In this document: in pieces, positions 29,846 to 42,057 of the stretch
Position numbering within the stretch: the first letter of the stretch is position 1
How the letters are laid out: the number at the start of each line of letters is the position of its first letter
Origin: Hydractinia symbiolongicarpus
Lineage: Eukaryota; Cnidaria; Hydrozoa; Anthoathecata; Hydractiniidae
Direction of reading: 5' to 3'
Assembly (NCBI RefSeq): GCF_029227915.1
Contig: NC_079885.1
Span: 13,157,001 to 13,221,000, forward strand
Length of the DNA stretch: 64,000 bases
Program-made: the position numbers and the translations under genes
The notes under the pieces: model-generated
The model's database searches: none
What the model was told of the DNA's origin: nothing
What the model saw: only the letters and a program-made list of their open reading frames with translations

Positions 29846-30007
29846 TGCGCTAGAACTTTTTTTAACTCATTTGCAGCATTGATGACGTCAGCACTATATA
29901 GGACTTACCCTTGAATTGCATAGCTAAGCACTGCATGGTAATGGATTTGTTGGACTTGACTGGGCATGTGCGAGATGTGCGTGCGCGACTGCGCCAGAAC
30001 ATACATT
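29846..30007 (-). repeat. Polinton 1 right TIR, outer part
   Basis: TGCGCTAGAACTTTTTT ... GACTGCGCCAGAACATACAT is the inverse of 12004-12165, with a TGACGTCA at 29883-29890. Confidence 0.9.
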
Positions 30008-31100
30008 TCTCTATCTCTATAGACAAATATTTGAGTATTATTTAGAATTTGTATTTTGTGTTGCAAATTTGGTGCAAAAATTGTCATAAAACGAACTGTT
30101 AGATTGACTGTTGTTGTTTTAACATGAATCATCATGGTTGTTTTTTTTTTGCATTTTGAATTTGACTAATTGGCGAAAAAATATATTTGATGTCAACTTT
30201 TGTAAGAGAATACTAGTAAGATTTGAAATTAATTTTGGGTTTACAAACTGTTTTTTTTTTTACTTTTGCCTAAAGTTTGGTGAGAAAGGACCATATGCAA
30301 TATATTTAAAAACGTTTTGTTGCATTATAATTTATCCTTGCAATCCATTTTTTTACATCTTAAATAAAAATCTCTGGCAGAGGCACAATTTATTGTTTAT
30401 TTTTCCCATTTTGTGTAAACCTTTGGCAGGGTTTGCAATAAACTAACTGATTTTAACATATACATTGAGAAAGATTTGTGTTTGATACTGATCAGCTTTT
30501 TTTGTAAGACATTTTGTATGTGGCATTTTTAGTGATTTAAATTTTATAGGTATTTTGAAATGCTTTGGTAAACTTCTTTCTGGATAATTTTTGCATTATC
30601 AGAGGGTCAGAGCAAGTAATTTAAATGTCACATAACTGCAGTTGTTGGACACCTTCAATTGTTTTGGTCACTTATATAATAATGCAGATTGTAGGATTCG
30701 CACTGCTGTATTGTTTGCTTTTTGATGGACATGATACATGAATTAAATGAGAAATACAGTGGATTCTTCCACTGTATTTCTCATTTAATACAGCTAGTCT
30801 TATATTAATTCCCTTGCCCACGACACGCAAATCAAGGGTCACTTTCTTACGACGTGGTTGTACGCTAAAATTTACTAAAAAATAAGTTTGCCACCAAATG
30901 AGAAAACATGGGGTCAATTTGTCATTTATGCTACAGCGCTGTTCTTGGTCGATACAGTTAAAATAGATAATTTTACCCCCGGTTTACCATATCTTACGGA
31001 AGCCGTATCTTACGGAAACAAGTTGTTTATCAACTGAAAAAACGAAACTGACGCAAAGAAGGTTGTCTGTTCTTCAAATTAATCCCGAAAAAATTTATTT
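30008..31100. other. AT-rich spacer with satellite-like units and a hairpin
   Basis: No gene supported. 30200-30560 resembles the degenerate array left of Polinton 1. The perfect hairpin at 30742-30789 is listed separately. A short direct repeat, TATCTTACGGAA, occurs twice near 30990-31015. Confidence 0.5.
30742..30789. repeat. Perfect 21-bp-stem hairpin
   Basis: The left arm starts ATTAAATGAGAAATACAG at 30742, ends TGG at 30762; loop ATTCTT; the right arm CCACTG...TTTAAT is its exact inverse complement (30769-30789). No flanking duplication recognised. Could be a tiny palindromic element or a hairpin RNA source. Confidence 0.85.
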
Positions 31101-31123
31101 TAAACAAGATTAGTGATTCAACA

Positions 31124-32210
31124 ATGGCGGAAAACTACACTCTTTCAGATGAATATGCGGTTGGTCAATGCGACAACAATTTATTGTAAGAATATCTCTA
31201 TAGATCCAAACATTTTGCGTTTTAGTTGTTAGACAAGACTATCGTTTTTAAGCCTGACTTGTTCTTAGTTTGTTTTACTTTGTTTACACCTTTTTGTTTT
31301 TAAGAATTAATTTGCGCAAGCCTCAGATTATGCTGAAAAATAGAATGAATAATAACAGCAGCTGCAGACTTATTATAAAGCGCGTTGTATTTTTTTAGAA
31401 GACTGGAATCAATATCACTCTTTTCCCAAAACTCCTTGGACCAAACGGCACAGCCTGTTCCAACCAATTTTTAAAAAGTGAATTTTGGGATATCGCTAGT
31501 CATTGCGTTGAACTAAGCAAGCTTGAGTTAGATCTGGTGTTAATGTGAGCATTGTCAACTTTAAGAGCTTTCCCCAGTGAACTAGATTTATGCACAGCGG
31601 AAAGATGGTTTGCAGAAACACATTTTGCCATTTGTATGCCATAGGACAATCCAAAGGCCATCAAACTTCATTTCGATCAGTTCAGTGTGTCACCTCGGGA
31701 ACACGGCAACAAACACCGAAATCTGCATAACACTACGGATATTTCGCATATTAATTATTTTCGGCAGTACATTCAAAACCACGCATCAGTGTATAGCCTA
31801 TCTCTTCCTGGACGTGTAGCAGGTCAGTGGGATGAGCGAGTAACACTCTTACCTTCGCATCACACAATGGCGTTTGCATACCGCGCATACAAAGACGCTT
31901 GTGAGGACAACATGGTGATATCCTACAAATTATTTTGTAAGTACTGGAATGAGTTTGAACCATACATAATAACACAAAAACCACGAACTGATTTATGCTT
32001 CATGTGTCAAAAAAACAACAATTTTATAATAAAGAGCAGTAATGATGATGAAGTTACAAAAAAGAAGCTGTTGTGCAGCAGCAGCAAAATCTGACTGATG
32101 CGATGGAACAGAGGAGCAGTTACAACGATAAAATACTTCTTGCTACTAATTCCGTAAAGAATTCCGCCATTCACACAGGAATCGGGCAAAGAACTGCAAA
32201 TAGCCAAAAC
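31124..32210 (+). pseudogene. Transposase-like protein fragment (cnidarian DUF7869-type), decayed
   Basis: A possible first exon 31124-31185 (ATGGCGGAAAAC..., donor TTATT|GTAAGA) precedes a block at about 31580-32210. There RWFAETHFAIC, VSPREHGNKHRN, LPGRVAGQWDERVTLLPSH, YKLFCKYWNEFEPYI, and KPRTDLCFMCQKNN appear, then after a frameshift LTDAMEQRSSYNDKI. The P.R.HGN, LPGR and KP.TDLC..CQ.N signatures belong to proteins usually ending in a DDE-like DNCSGQNK core, which is absent here. One in-frame stop (about 31640) and a frameshift (about 32070). Exon link is inference. Confidence 0.5.
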
Positions 32211-33391
32211 ATTCTATGTTCACTCCGCTATTTTTAAGGCTAGAAAGTGCATAGAATTCAATATATCGAGGCAGAAAAAGCCCATAATAAATTATTTTCA
32301 AGATACTAAAACACAAATTCTTTGAATATGAAATGAGGCTGAAGTCTCAGGTTGTGTTCAGAACAAAATAAGAACAAATCAGGCTGAGAATAGCCAGGAG
32401 AACTAGTATACTTTTTGTATTTAACAAGCCAGCTTCGGGTCACATTTTAATCACATTTGTCCAAAGGGCCTTTAGACAAGAACGTTATCAATGAAAAAAA
32501 CAACATTAGTAGCTACTATTTTTCGGAACAAGCTTACACATGAACGGAACAATTACACGTTGAAGTAAATAAACGTTTTTTATAACAATGTAATCGCATG
32601 TTAGGTAATACTGACGATAATGTCGAAGCTTCGAAAGAAAATAAATTATAAAACAGTAGCTAAGATTATTGATCTAAGGTTGACTTTTTAAATAATCATT
32701 AGACACTCATTGAACGCTAAGTCAAAGTTATTGTTTCATAATCAAATTTTTTTCAAGCGAATTCGAAAGTGCAGAAGCGTTATAACGCTGCTAAAAACGG
32801 AGCATATTCGAGAAGCGTTATTAACGCGTTATAACGCTGGTTGTCTATCACCACTTAACGCTAGTAAATTTAAGGTCAAAGTGTTAAATTAACGCTGAAG
32901 TGGAAGCGTTATAATGCCGTTATAATAGCGTTATAAAGCCATTATAATAATGAAACGGTCGAAAATCGCAAACCATGTCACATTTGATGTCACTAAGTTT
33001 GTTTTAACATCAGCCCTAATGTTACTTCTGTAAAATTAGGCCTTTTATTTAGGGTTTTCTCATATGACTTGGTATGGATAGAAATTCATCCGATTTTTCT
33101 AAATTTTATTTTGAAACATTAAAGCTATAAGACATATTTACAAAATTGCCGAAATAGGATTGGCCTTGCGTGGTTCCTTCTTTTTTCTTAATTTTAGCCA
33201 TTCTCAGCCTCATTGTTTGTGCATCGATAAACAAAATAAGGTCTTATAATATCTCTTTTGAACTCACTTTCCTAATGTTACAATCACTCTCTTGCATGGT
33301 TTTGTATAGAATCCGGAGAGATGTATTGGACTTTTTTAAGCCAGGAATTCACACTATGAAAATCAACTGTTAGTTGAGTGGCATGTATTAA
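32211..33391. other. AT-rich spacer with palindrome cluster
   Basis: No gene supported on either strand. Contains the GCGTTATAACGC cluster listed separately. Confidence 0.5.
32771..32945. repeat. Cluster of GCGTTATAACGC palindromes
   Basis: Perfect palindrome AGCGTTATAACGCT at 32776-32789, GCGTTATAACGC at 32826-32837, and variants AGCGTTATTAACGC, AGCGTTATAATGC, AGCGTTATAAAGCC and AACGCT half sites, all within 175 bp. Elsewhere in the window the motif is rare. Could be a protein-binding array or repeat termini. Confidence 0.7.
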
Positions 33392-36198
33392 AGGGATCCC
33401 GAGGTACTTTTACCAGTTGGACTCATCTGAAAGATTTGCATGAGAAATGCTAAATGATATATTTACTCTTTGTTAAAACTTCACGTAACTCCACATAAAG
33501 CTTTTTAAATATTTATTTTTCTTCTCGCTTGACTGCCATCTTGATTATCTTCGACCTTCTTCTTCGTTAAAAATCTTAATTCTAGCTCCAGTCTTTTTTA
33601 GCAGCATGTGACCCTCTTACGTAATATTTCAGTAGCGCTTTAATTATTACTGACTGTCATAGCCAGAATGGATACCTTCGCGGCAAAGTGAAACGAAAGT
33701 TCTCTACGTATGATTATTTTTTTAAAAAAAATAAAAATAATTCTGCATATGTTCTCACATAGCTGAACAATCAAACGAAAAATAAAATGTGCATGATTTT
33801 TATTTCAAAGGACTTTTATTTGAGACGCAGGTTGTAAAAGTTACTGATTATTCAACATGTGCTTCAACTGCACTATTAAAAACAGTTGGTCACCAATGTA
33901 GTTTGATTAAATCATTGCAAAAAACGCTAAAATATATTTAATATAATGCTGTTTTTTCTGCATTGAACTTTAATATTTACGCAATTAACTATTATTATTT
34001 TATTTTTTATTTTTCTTTGCTTTTCTCTGGTAAAAATAATATTTTTTATTTAGGAGGTAGCTAAAGCATTGTTTTTTTTATCATCATCATCATCATTCTC
34101 GGCTTAACGTCAGTTTCCCATACTAGCATGGGCTGGACGGGGTATATTAATGACCCTCTTCCAATCTGATCTAGACTGTGTTAGGTCTAAACTCAACTTC
34201 CTCTGTGTCAAGTCTGTCCTTATAACCTCCTGCCAAGTCTTTCTCGGTCTGCCTCTGGGCTTTGCCCCAGGAACTATCAAGTCTCTACACTTTCTTACCC
34301 AATTATCCTCCTCCATTCTTTCCAAGTGCCCCAGCCAATTCAACCTTCTTATCTGGATAACATCTTAATTCTACGGATACTTAGCCTGCTTATTAGCTCA
34401 TCTGAACTCTTTCTGTCTCTCAGACTTGCGTTACACATCCACCTAACCATTCTCATATCATTCCTTTCTAAACGGTCAAGATCTTCCTGCTTCACTGCCC
34501 ATGTCTCACTACCGTACAACAGAACTACACTTCTTAAACAGGCCTCATACAACCTACCTTTTACCAAAAATTGACAAGACTCTGCTAGTCAACAGAGGAA
34601 GTAAGTCTCTGAACTTTTTCCAAGCAGAACCTATGCTGCAAATAACACTTCTTCCAACACCCCCTTCACTGCCCAACATATCACCTAAGTAACAGAAGTT
34701 CTCAGCTATTTCTAACGAGCCACTGTTGTACATCATTAAAGCTGGAAATACTTCATTCTCTATAATCTCACCTTTGCAACGCTTGCATACAAACTGAATG
34801 TCAGCTCTTAACCTTCAACCAATACTACTGCACTTCTTATGCACCCAATGCTTGCAAGTCTGACAAAAAATTGAGTTACTACCAACCCCTTTCCTGCAAA
34901 CTCCATAAGGCCACTTTCCAACTACAAGGTCACACTTGGCTGCAATGCTACTAATCATGACTTTAGACTTTGCTCTGTTCACCGTTAGCCCTTTCTCTTC
35001 TAGTCCTTTCTTCCACTCTCAAACTTTTCAACAATTCTTCCGTCGACTCTGCTATGAGAACCAAATCATCTGCATACAATAACTCCCATGGACAACCTGT
35101 TCTGAACTCCATTGACAGCGCTTTCTAAGACTAGAACAAACAACAAGGGACTCAGTACAGAACCCTGATGTACACCAACATTTACACTAAATTCATCACT
35201 AAGTGAATTGTTAATCCTGACACGACTTCTAGCATTGCTGTACATAGACTGTACCATCGTAACGTTTTTAAGTTTAAAAATTTAGAAGCTGTCACAGTAT
35301 TCTAATAAGTGCGAATATAGCCACAGCAGTTATTCGTCGACGCTAAAAATAGCGAACTATGAGGGTTTCGTTGGACATTAATGTATAATGTATGCTTTCA
35401 AAAGGTCTAATCATGGAGGTGCAGATCAGCATTGATGTTTGCGTTACATATTGGAAGAATATCATGAAAACAAACTTTCATTAGACAGTAATTTCTGTCT
35501 TCTTCTGTATCGTGGTATGATTTAAAGTGTTATTCTTTTCTATTGATTTTTTAATATTTTTTAATAAAAAATATATCATCTTCTGAGTAACTTAGACAAT
35601 CTCATCCCCAAGGATTGTTGAGAACAAGGTTGGCAATACTAACTTGAGCATCATACCCTGCCTACGTCGACAGGTTATAGATCAGTAATTTTTACAACCT
35701 GCTTGTTGAAATAAATTTTTTAAAATTTGAAATAAAATAAATCATGCACATACGTGCTTCTAATATATTATTTTTTCGTTTTATTGCTTAGACGGCTAGT
35801 ATATCATGTTGAACTATTTTTTTAAAAAAAAACATAAATCATTCGTACAGAGATCGATGTGGAAAGTACGTTGAATTTTTTTAACTTTGTTGCGACAGTA
35901 TAATAATTGGTTTTGGCTATAAAAGTCATTAATAATAGCGAGTAAAATCATTATTTTGTTAGCGCTTTTAAAATATTATGTAACAGGGTCACATGTCACT
36001 AAAAAGGACCGGAGCTAGTCTGAAATTTTTAACGAACAAGAAAATCGAAGCGGCCATCAAGGTGCCAAGAAAAACAAATATTTAAAAAACGATATCTGGG
36101 GTTACATGAACTTTTAACAAAAAGTAAATATGTCATTTACCATTTCTCATGCAAATCATCCAGATGAGTCCAACTTGTAAAAGTACATCGAGATCCCT
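33392..36198. mobile_element. Non-autonomous DNA element with about 480-bp inverted arms
   Basis: Left arm 33392-33870 begins AGGGATCCCGAGGTACTTTT; right arm 35665-36198 ends AAAGTACATCGAGATCCCT. They match inversely at roughly 80 percent by eye, including TTGGACTCATCTG, GCATGAGAAATG, CATGTGACCCT and CAGGTTGTAAAA. The centre holds a LINE fragment (34081-35275). A solo copy of the arm is at 9310-9615. No transposase and no certain target duplication. Confidence 0.75.
34081..35275 (-). mobile_element. LINE 3' portion (RT thumb to C-terminus), 5'-truncated
   Basis: Reading leftward on the minus strand: VGVHQGSVLSPLLFVLVLES, then in another frame LLYADDLVLIAES (YADD catalytic box, about 35060-35090), a Cys/His cluster CRKGVGSNSIFC ... 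HWVHKKC, FCYLGDMLGSEGG, LLYGSETWAVKQEDLDRLER, and WLGHLERMEEDNWVRKCRDL. It ends in a (GAT)n tail (34083-34095). Several frameshifts and stops. The 3' 255 bp are almost the same as the copy at 13240-13495. Confidence 0.9.
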
Positions 36199-36319
36199 CT
36201 AATACTCCCTTCATTCACTGTGCTCAGCTACATATTTCTATAAGGAAGTGAAAATTAGAAATCAGGCTGAGATAAACTAAGATCTTGAGTGGAACTTCAA
36301 AGCTATATAAAGCATTCTC

Positions 36320-37030
36320 ACATTACCTCTCATACCGAGGTCCTTACCTTAGCCCTTGCTTTGTTCTCTCTAAATAGGGAATTTGTGACTAGGAAATAAG
36401 TCTCCACATTTGTAAAAATTAATATATATAAAATATGGTCGCAATCTTAATACATATAACTTTAAAATTGTAGCAGCGTCTTGTGTCATCCCAGACTCCA
36501 CCATTAAGATTATCGGAAGGTGGTCTAAAGTCGAAGATTTATTTATCTTTCAAATAAAGTGCTAACAAAAGTGGTTTTCTAACATGACCAACTGCAATGA
36601 CGTGCCTAATTTGTGGGACATTGGTCCATATAGAATTAAAAGAGGGGTTAATTTGCAGTAATAGTTTTAATTTCACAGACACTATGTGTTATAGTCAGGG
36701 AGTTCTTTTTTTCTGAATATTTTTTTTTTGGAAATTATTGTCTATTTTGATGCTCGTTAATTGATCATGAAATTTTTTGTTTGAAGTCTTAGTGCTTTTA
36801 GAAATTATGGACAATTTAAAAATTATCCATTTCAGCAAAAGAATCCTAGAAGAGTTTCTTTCAATATAGATCTTGAAAAAATTTACGAGTTACAGTAAAA
36901 TAGTCTATATCTATTATAGGTATCTCTGTATATATATTGTTTACTCATATTTCTACACAATACACACTGAAAAATTTGGAATGTCAGCCAAAAATTTGGA
37001 CAGACGTGTGTTGTGGCCTTTGTATCTATA
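36320..37030 (+). repeat. Dispersed repeat, partner at 53030-53530
   Basis: Shared order: GGTCC.T....TTTGT.CTCTC, AGAATTTGT or GGAATTTGT, CAGCAGCGTC.TGT, GATTCCAC or GACTCCAC, ATTAAGATTAT.GGAAG.TGG, TCTAACATG.CCAAC, AATGACG.GCCTAA, GTCAGCC.AAAATTTGGACAG. Same orientation, about 70-75 percent alike by eye. No coding sequence seen. Probably a non-autonomous element. Confidence 0.75.
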
Positions 37031-37504
37031 TTATAATACCAGTATACGTTGTCCGTCTGTCACGCAAAACGTTGGCTTCTTTGATCTTTCAATGAAAAAA
37101 CAGGGGTTTGATTTATTTTATTTTGTTATATCTTAGCATGCCATTTGTTTTTTGTTCAATAATTAAAAAGAATATTCATGGTTAGTATTTTTTAAACATA
37201 AAAACGTTATTATTAAAAACGAAAAACAAAATTTAAAAATCATAAAATTTAACTAAGTCATTTTAATTATGAACTCCTGTACACTTTGTGACACGTTCTC
37301 TTGTTAAGTGCAATAATGTTGTAACGATGGCAGGGTGTTTGGTGTACAATCCTATGTAATGGTGGCCATTTTGAAGGTTTGTAGGTCGTTTTTTAACCTT
37401 TTTGTTTTCTAAAACCTTTCTATTGCGCTTTTTATATGTTTTGCATGTTAAGATAAAAATATTGTCACATTTTCTATCCATGTATGTATCTTAAACAAAC
37501 GAAC
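37031..37504. other. AT-rich spacer
   Basis: No supported feature between the dispersed repeat and the large inverted-repeat element. Confidence 0.5.
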
Positions 37505-38255
37505 TTTAAGATTTGGGCTACAAACGTAGATTTTGAGCCAGCTTAGCTACTGCTATTCTTATTAAGTTTTTCATTCAGTTTGATAGCTTTTTATCCTAGC
37601 CAAAAATACTTACTTTTATGTTTGGGTTGTGGCTATCCACCTAGCTGCTTATTTACATCTGACTAAAAAGTAAAATAGTCCTATGCAGTTCGACTACACC
37701 AAAATGCTTAATCAAAATTTTTATGCTAAATGCTATAAGGTCGATACAATTTTTATTACAGTCATGAAATTTTATTCTACAAAATAAAATTGCTAAGGGA
37801 TTGGGTTATTTTGATGGGGGTAACAACGGCTGTTTCCTGTTTTTTTCATTGAAGCTGAAGTTGCACAGTATACCTGTACTAAGCGCTCAGCCTAGTGTTA
37901 ACGCTGGGCAGTCTGTTCTTTAACTGTAGTTGCAAAAAGGTTTTTATTTAGAAAAGGGTATTACACCTACATGGATGGGCAACATTGTTTACCTTAATAA
38001 GCGCTCAGCTCGGAGTAACAATTCATTTTTTAACCTTCACCCGTAACACCTGGTTGTAAACTGTGTTTTTATGTCAGGTAAAGTTGTGGGAAAGTTTTTT
38101 TGTGGAAAAAATATTCAACAGAAACACCATAATGTGTGTGCGTTTTACTCTATTTACAACATAGTGCATACCGGTACTTAATCATTCCACCAGGTGTTAA
38201 TTGCGGCTTAACATGGCGTTTCAACTCAGGGTCCCCCCGTTAGTTTTTTTAATTA

Positions 38256-40544
38256 CTTGATATTATTATGAGTTATTATCATTAAGGTGAGGCACACCGA
38301 TTTATGATCTGATATTATTTGGTAACACAGGCTGAGCCAATACATGGTCCAGCTTGTGCTTACCACATCTAGCTCATGATTATTTGATAACACATATTTG
38401 TGTGCAAATAATCTTCATGTGATTATCTGTTTATAGGGAAGTGAAAGTGTACCTTCATGAATGGAGAGGAAAGAGAAATAAAACATCCTGGGTGCATGAG
38501 ATAAATAATTGAATAAATAAATAAATTAGTAATAGATAAATAAATAATTTAGAAATTAAAGTGAACCTTATGAATATACATAGGAAATGAGAATGAAGTT
38601 CATGCATGAAGAGATTTGGGTCATGCCTTGGGAACTTGACGTTTGGGTAATGATATATCGTCAGAAAAGATACAAGATGACCTGAGGACGAGTCAGGGGA
38701 CACCTTTGCCTAAACTTGTTTCACTTAGATGACACCTAAATGCCCTCAGATAAGTAAAGGAAACAAAAAAAAAAATAAAACAGCACTGACTCCAATTCTC
38801 AGGGTCAATTTTTTTTTCTTTTCCAATTCACTTTTCTGGAATTTACTATATTCTTATTGACGATGTGCAACGGTTAAAAATTGTAATCATCTTTGGCTAT
38901 TTATTAGTTTAGAAGATAATTAGAGGATCAAAATCACCCGGTCAGATTACAGCAATTCTGGTAATTAATATGGACCTAGATGGAAGCAATAGATTAATTA
39001 AAATCTATCCTTTTTGAAAATTTTCGCTTTATGTTACGTTACTATTTCTAAAAGTTCGGTTTCTGTTATGTTTGTCTCGAACTATTTTGCTCTTTTTCTA
39101 AATATTTAATTTCCGAAGTGCGGGCAACCATATTTCTGGAAGTTGATAGGAAATACTATTAAAAGGAGTATTTGTCTATACTATTTATGATTTCTTTTAA
39201 CTTTTCTTGCGGTCCAACTGGACTAAGTGGTAATATTTTTAAAATTTTCTTTTTTGTTGTTTAGTTGACATTCATACAAAAACTCAATCGACACACTTAG
39301 AGTGAACACACTTCTCAATCACAATCAAACACGTTGTGGAATAATAGAACCGCCAAACTTCACTTTGATTCTGGAACAACGTTTGTTACTACTTAATAAC
39401 GATTCGTTACACTTTATTTAAGAATCTATATGTTGCGTAAAATAAGCAGTGACTATTATGGCTATAATAAATATCGCTCTATACAGATATTTTGTTATAA
39501 GGATATAAACTCATATAGTAAACACTTTACCTCTTGAAAAAACAGCTGGTCACTGACTGGCGAAATTTGACATTTGACTGTCAGGATACGAAAACAACTG
39601 GTGAAATCGACCAGCAACTTATCGTACACAAGTAAAAAAAAGCTCCCAAATTTTCACCACGAAAAAAACACATTGCTTATCAAAAGCTTCGCTATAGGGC
39701 AAAGCATAAAATGTTTAAGCACCAGAAACTCTAAGCGAAAAATCAATATTTATATTAAGCTTCAACTAGATCATTTAAAACAGTTTTATATCACTTGTGT
39801 TTAAACAAATTGAGAAAAAACTTAAATTTTATTTAATTTATACGCCATTTTTTATATTTCATAAAAATATTTTTTCGTACTTAATCTGATAAAAAGTAGA
39901 TATTATCAAAGAAACCTTAAAAAACTTATGTTATTTTCTTAATTTTGTTTAAAATTAGGGGAAAATAATAAATTTTGACAACACAAAATCACTGCAAATT
40001 AAGCCTTGTAACACAAGATATTTTACACCTAAAACATTGCAGATGCAAGTATCAACATTGTATTATTGGCAAAATTGGAATTACTTCAATTATTCAACTT
40101 GTCCCATAAGTAGTTACAAAGTTAAATGGGAGACTCCCATTTTTACTATGCTTTTATATTGTGTTTAAAATCCAGGGCAGTTACATTATTTCTTCAAAAT
40201 TATTAATTTTGATACTCTTGACCCCTGAAAAAATTGACTTATATTCTCGGTGGTCACAGTGACCACCAGGGTTAAAATATTCATTTTAAGTGCTGATGAC
40301 TGTTCACATAACAGAGTGTTTTGTCTGTAAGACAGAAAAATAATTTCTAATTACAAACACTAAAAAAAAGCCATATAAGTAATGCATCCGCTTGATATTT
40401 TTTTACCCATGTTCATTGACCTCAACAAACACACAACTTAAAAAGGCATAAATTTAAATAGAAAAATTAAAAAGTAAGCAATCAAAGGAACTCACTTGAA
40501 CTTTACAGGAGATATACAAGCATTTTTTATATACACTAACTACC
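38256..40544. other. Centre of the long-inverted-repeat element
   Basis: No protein recognised. Contains AATA-rich low complexity (38500-38570) and a small palindrome, GGTGGTCACAGTGACCACC, near 40248-40266. Confidence 0.5.
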
Positions 40545-40710
40545 TGGGGGACTCGGCGTTGAAACGCCAGGTTAAGCCACAAGTAACTGTGTTACCCGGT
40601 ACCCAGTGGAAGGATTAATAAGAAATGTAAACTTTACCACACATTCAGGTGAAGCGCTTTAGTACAGGTATGCAGTATGTCGTAAATCGAGTAAAGCGCA
40701 CACAATATTA

Positions 40711-41093
40711 CAGGGTTTTCACCAAACATATGGTATCAAATTTCTTGACTTTCCCTGACTTTTTGAGGTCAAATTCCTTGATTTTCCCTGACTTTTTCAA
40801 GAAATTCTACAGCCAAACAGAAAAACAAATTAACTAAAACCGTATTTGTCGCAACATAACTTTCAAGAGCTTTAATCCATATACTACATAAAATGGTCAA
40901 GAGTACGTTAGTTCCACTGAATGACTAACAGAGCCTGTCGGTAAGTTCTATCAGTCTAAGTCAAATTAAAAGACAAAAAATTCCCTGACTTTTGCCTGAC
41001 TTTCCCCCAAAATTGGGCTTTTTTCCTGCCTTTCCCTGACCACAGATAAAATTCCCTGACTCTCCCTAATTTCCTGACTCGTTGGAAGCCCTG
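40711..41093 (-). mobile_element. 383-bp hAT-like MITE inserted in the right arm
   Basis: Ends CAGGGTTTTC ... GGAAGCCCTG, with many internal CCCTGACTTT blocks, as in CAGGG-type hAT MITEs. Flanked by TATTA on both sides (40706-40710, 41094-41098). The homologous left arm (about 38120-38135) shows the unoccupied site, so the insertion is directly demonstrated. The duplication appears to be 5 bp, shorter than the 8 bp expected for hAT. Confidence 0.8.
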
Positions 41094-42057
41094 TATTATG
41101 GTATTTCCAGTGAATATATTTTCAAGAAATAACTTTTCCACAACTTTAGCTGATATAAAAACACAGTTTACAACCTGTTGTTAAGGGTTAAAGTTAAAAA
41201 ATTAATTCCTGGCTGAGCGCTTAGTAAAGGTAAACAATGTCACACATCCATATATGTGTAATACCTTTTCTAAATAAAAACTTTTTTGCAACTTCGGTTA
41301 AATAGAAACACTAGAAAAAGCCAGTCCATCGTTAACACTAGCTGAGCGCTAAGTATAAGTATACCTTGCAACTTTTACTTATATGAAAAACACGGGAAAC
41401 AGCCCCATCAAGAAAACACAATTAGCAACAACTTAGCAATTTTATTTTGAAGAATAAGTTTTCATTACAGTAATGAAAGTTGTAGCTACCTTATAGCATT
41501 TAGCATAAGAATTATTGATTAAGCATTTTGGTGTAGTCGAACTGCATAGGACTATTTGACTTTTTAGTCAGATGTAAATAAGCAGTTAGGTAGATAGCCA
41601 CAACCCAAACATAAAAAAAATAATTTTTGGCTAGGATAAAAAGCTATCAAACTGAATGAAAAACTTAATAAGAATAGCAATAGCTAAGCTAGCTCAAAAG
41701 CTATGTTCGTAGCCAAAATTCTAAAATTTGACATTTTCTTGAGCTTTTAAAGATAAATAAAACAAAACAAAAATAATAATAGAAAAAATTTCACCAAGAA
41801 ATTAGTATACTTTACGAAGGAATAAATTCAAATTTATACTGAGTAAATATAAATACTTTTTTAGAATTTATTATACTATATTAGGTATCATAAATACTGT
41901 ATTAGAAATAAAATAGTCAACATACAAATACTCCACTTACAAAACGCCTTCAAATAAATTTGTTAATTTCTTAAAAAAAAAACGAGAATAATTAAAACTT
42001 CTTTAATGAAATAGACAATGCAATGTTAATTTTCCGCAAATTTGACCGTGAACTTAT

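Larger units (their letters stand above)
12004..30007. mobile_element. Polinton/Maverick 1 (composite, with nested LINE, MITE and copia)
   Basis: Inverted termini AGTGTATGATCTGGC (12004) and GCCAGAACATACATT (ending 30007) match over about 265 bp. The right one is split by copia. Inside lie an integrase, FtsK/HerA-like packaging ATPase, double-jelly-roll capsid protein, BRO-like protein, HNH/zinc proteins and small structural-type proteins, the gene content of Polintons. Removing copia plus one CATAG leaves about 12.9 kb, short for a Polinton. No protein-primed DNA polymerase or adenain-type protease was recognised. Almost all genes contain frameshifts or stops, so the copy is dead. No clear 6-bp target duplication was seen: flanks are CAGAGA and TCTCTA-like, themselves inverted. 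Confidence 0.85.
37505..41745. mobile_element. 4.2-kb element with about 750-bp inverted arms
   Basis: Left arm 37505-38255 and right arm 40545-41745 match inversely along their whole length: GCTATTCTTATTAAGTTTTT, CTATGCAGTTCGACTACACC, AGCGCTCAGC and TTAACATGGCGTTTCAAC, with their complements. The right arm is longer only because of the 383-bp insertion at 40711-41093. The 2.3-kb centre (38256-40544) shows no transposase. Looks like a foldback or long-TIR non-autonomous DNA element. Confidence 0.85.

Noticed and set aside
36873-37136. 87-codon open frame
   Set aside because: Lies in a dispersed repeat and AT-rich sequence with no conserved features.
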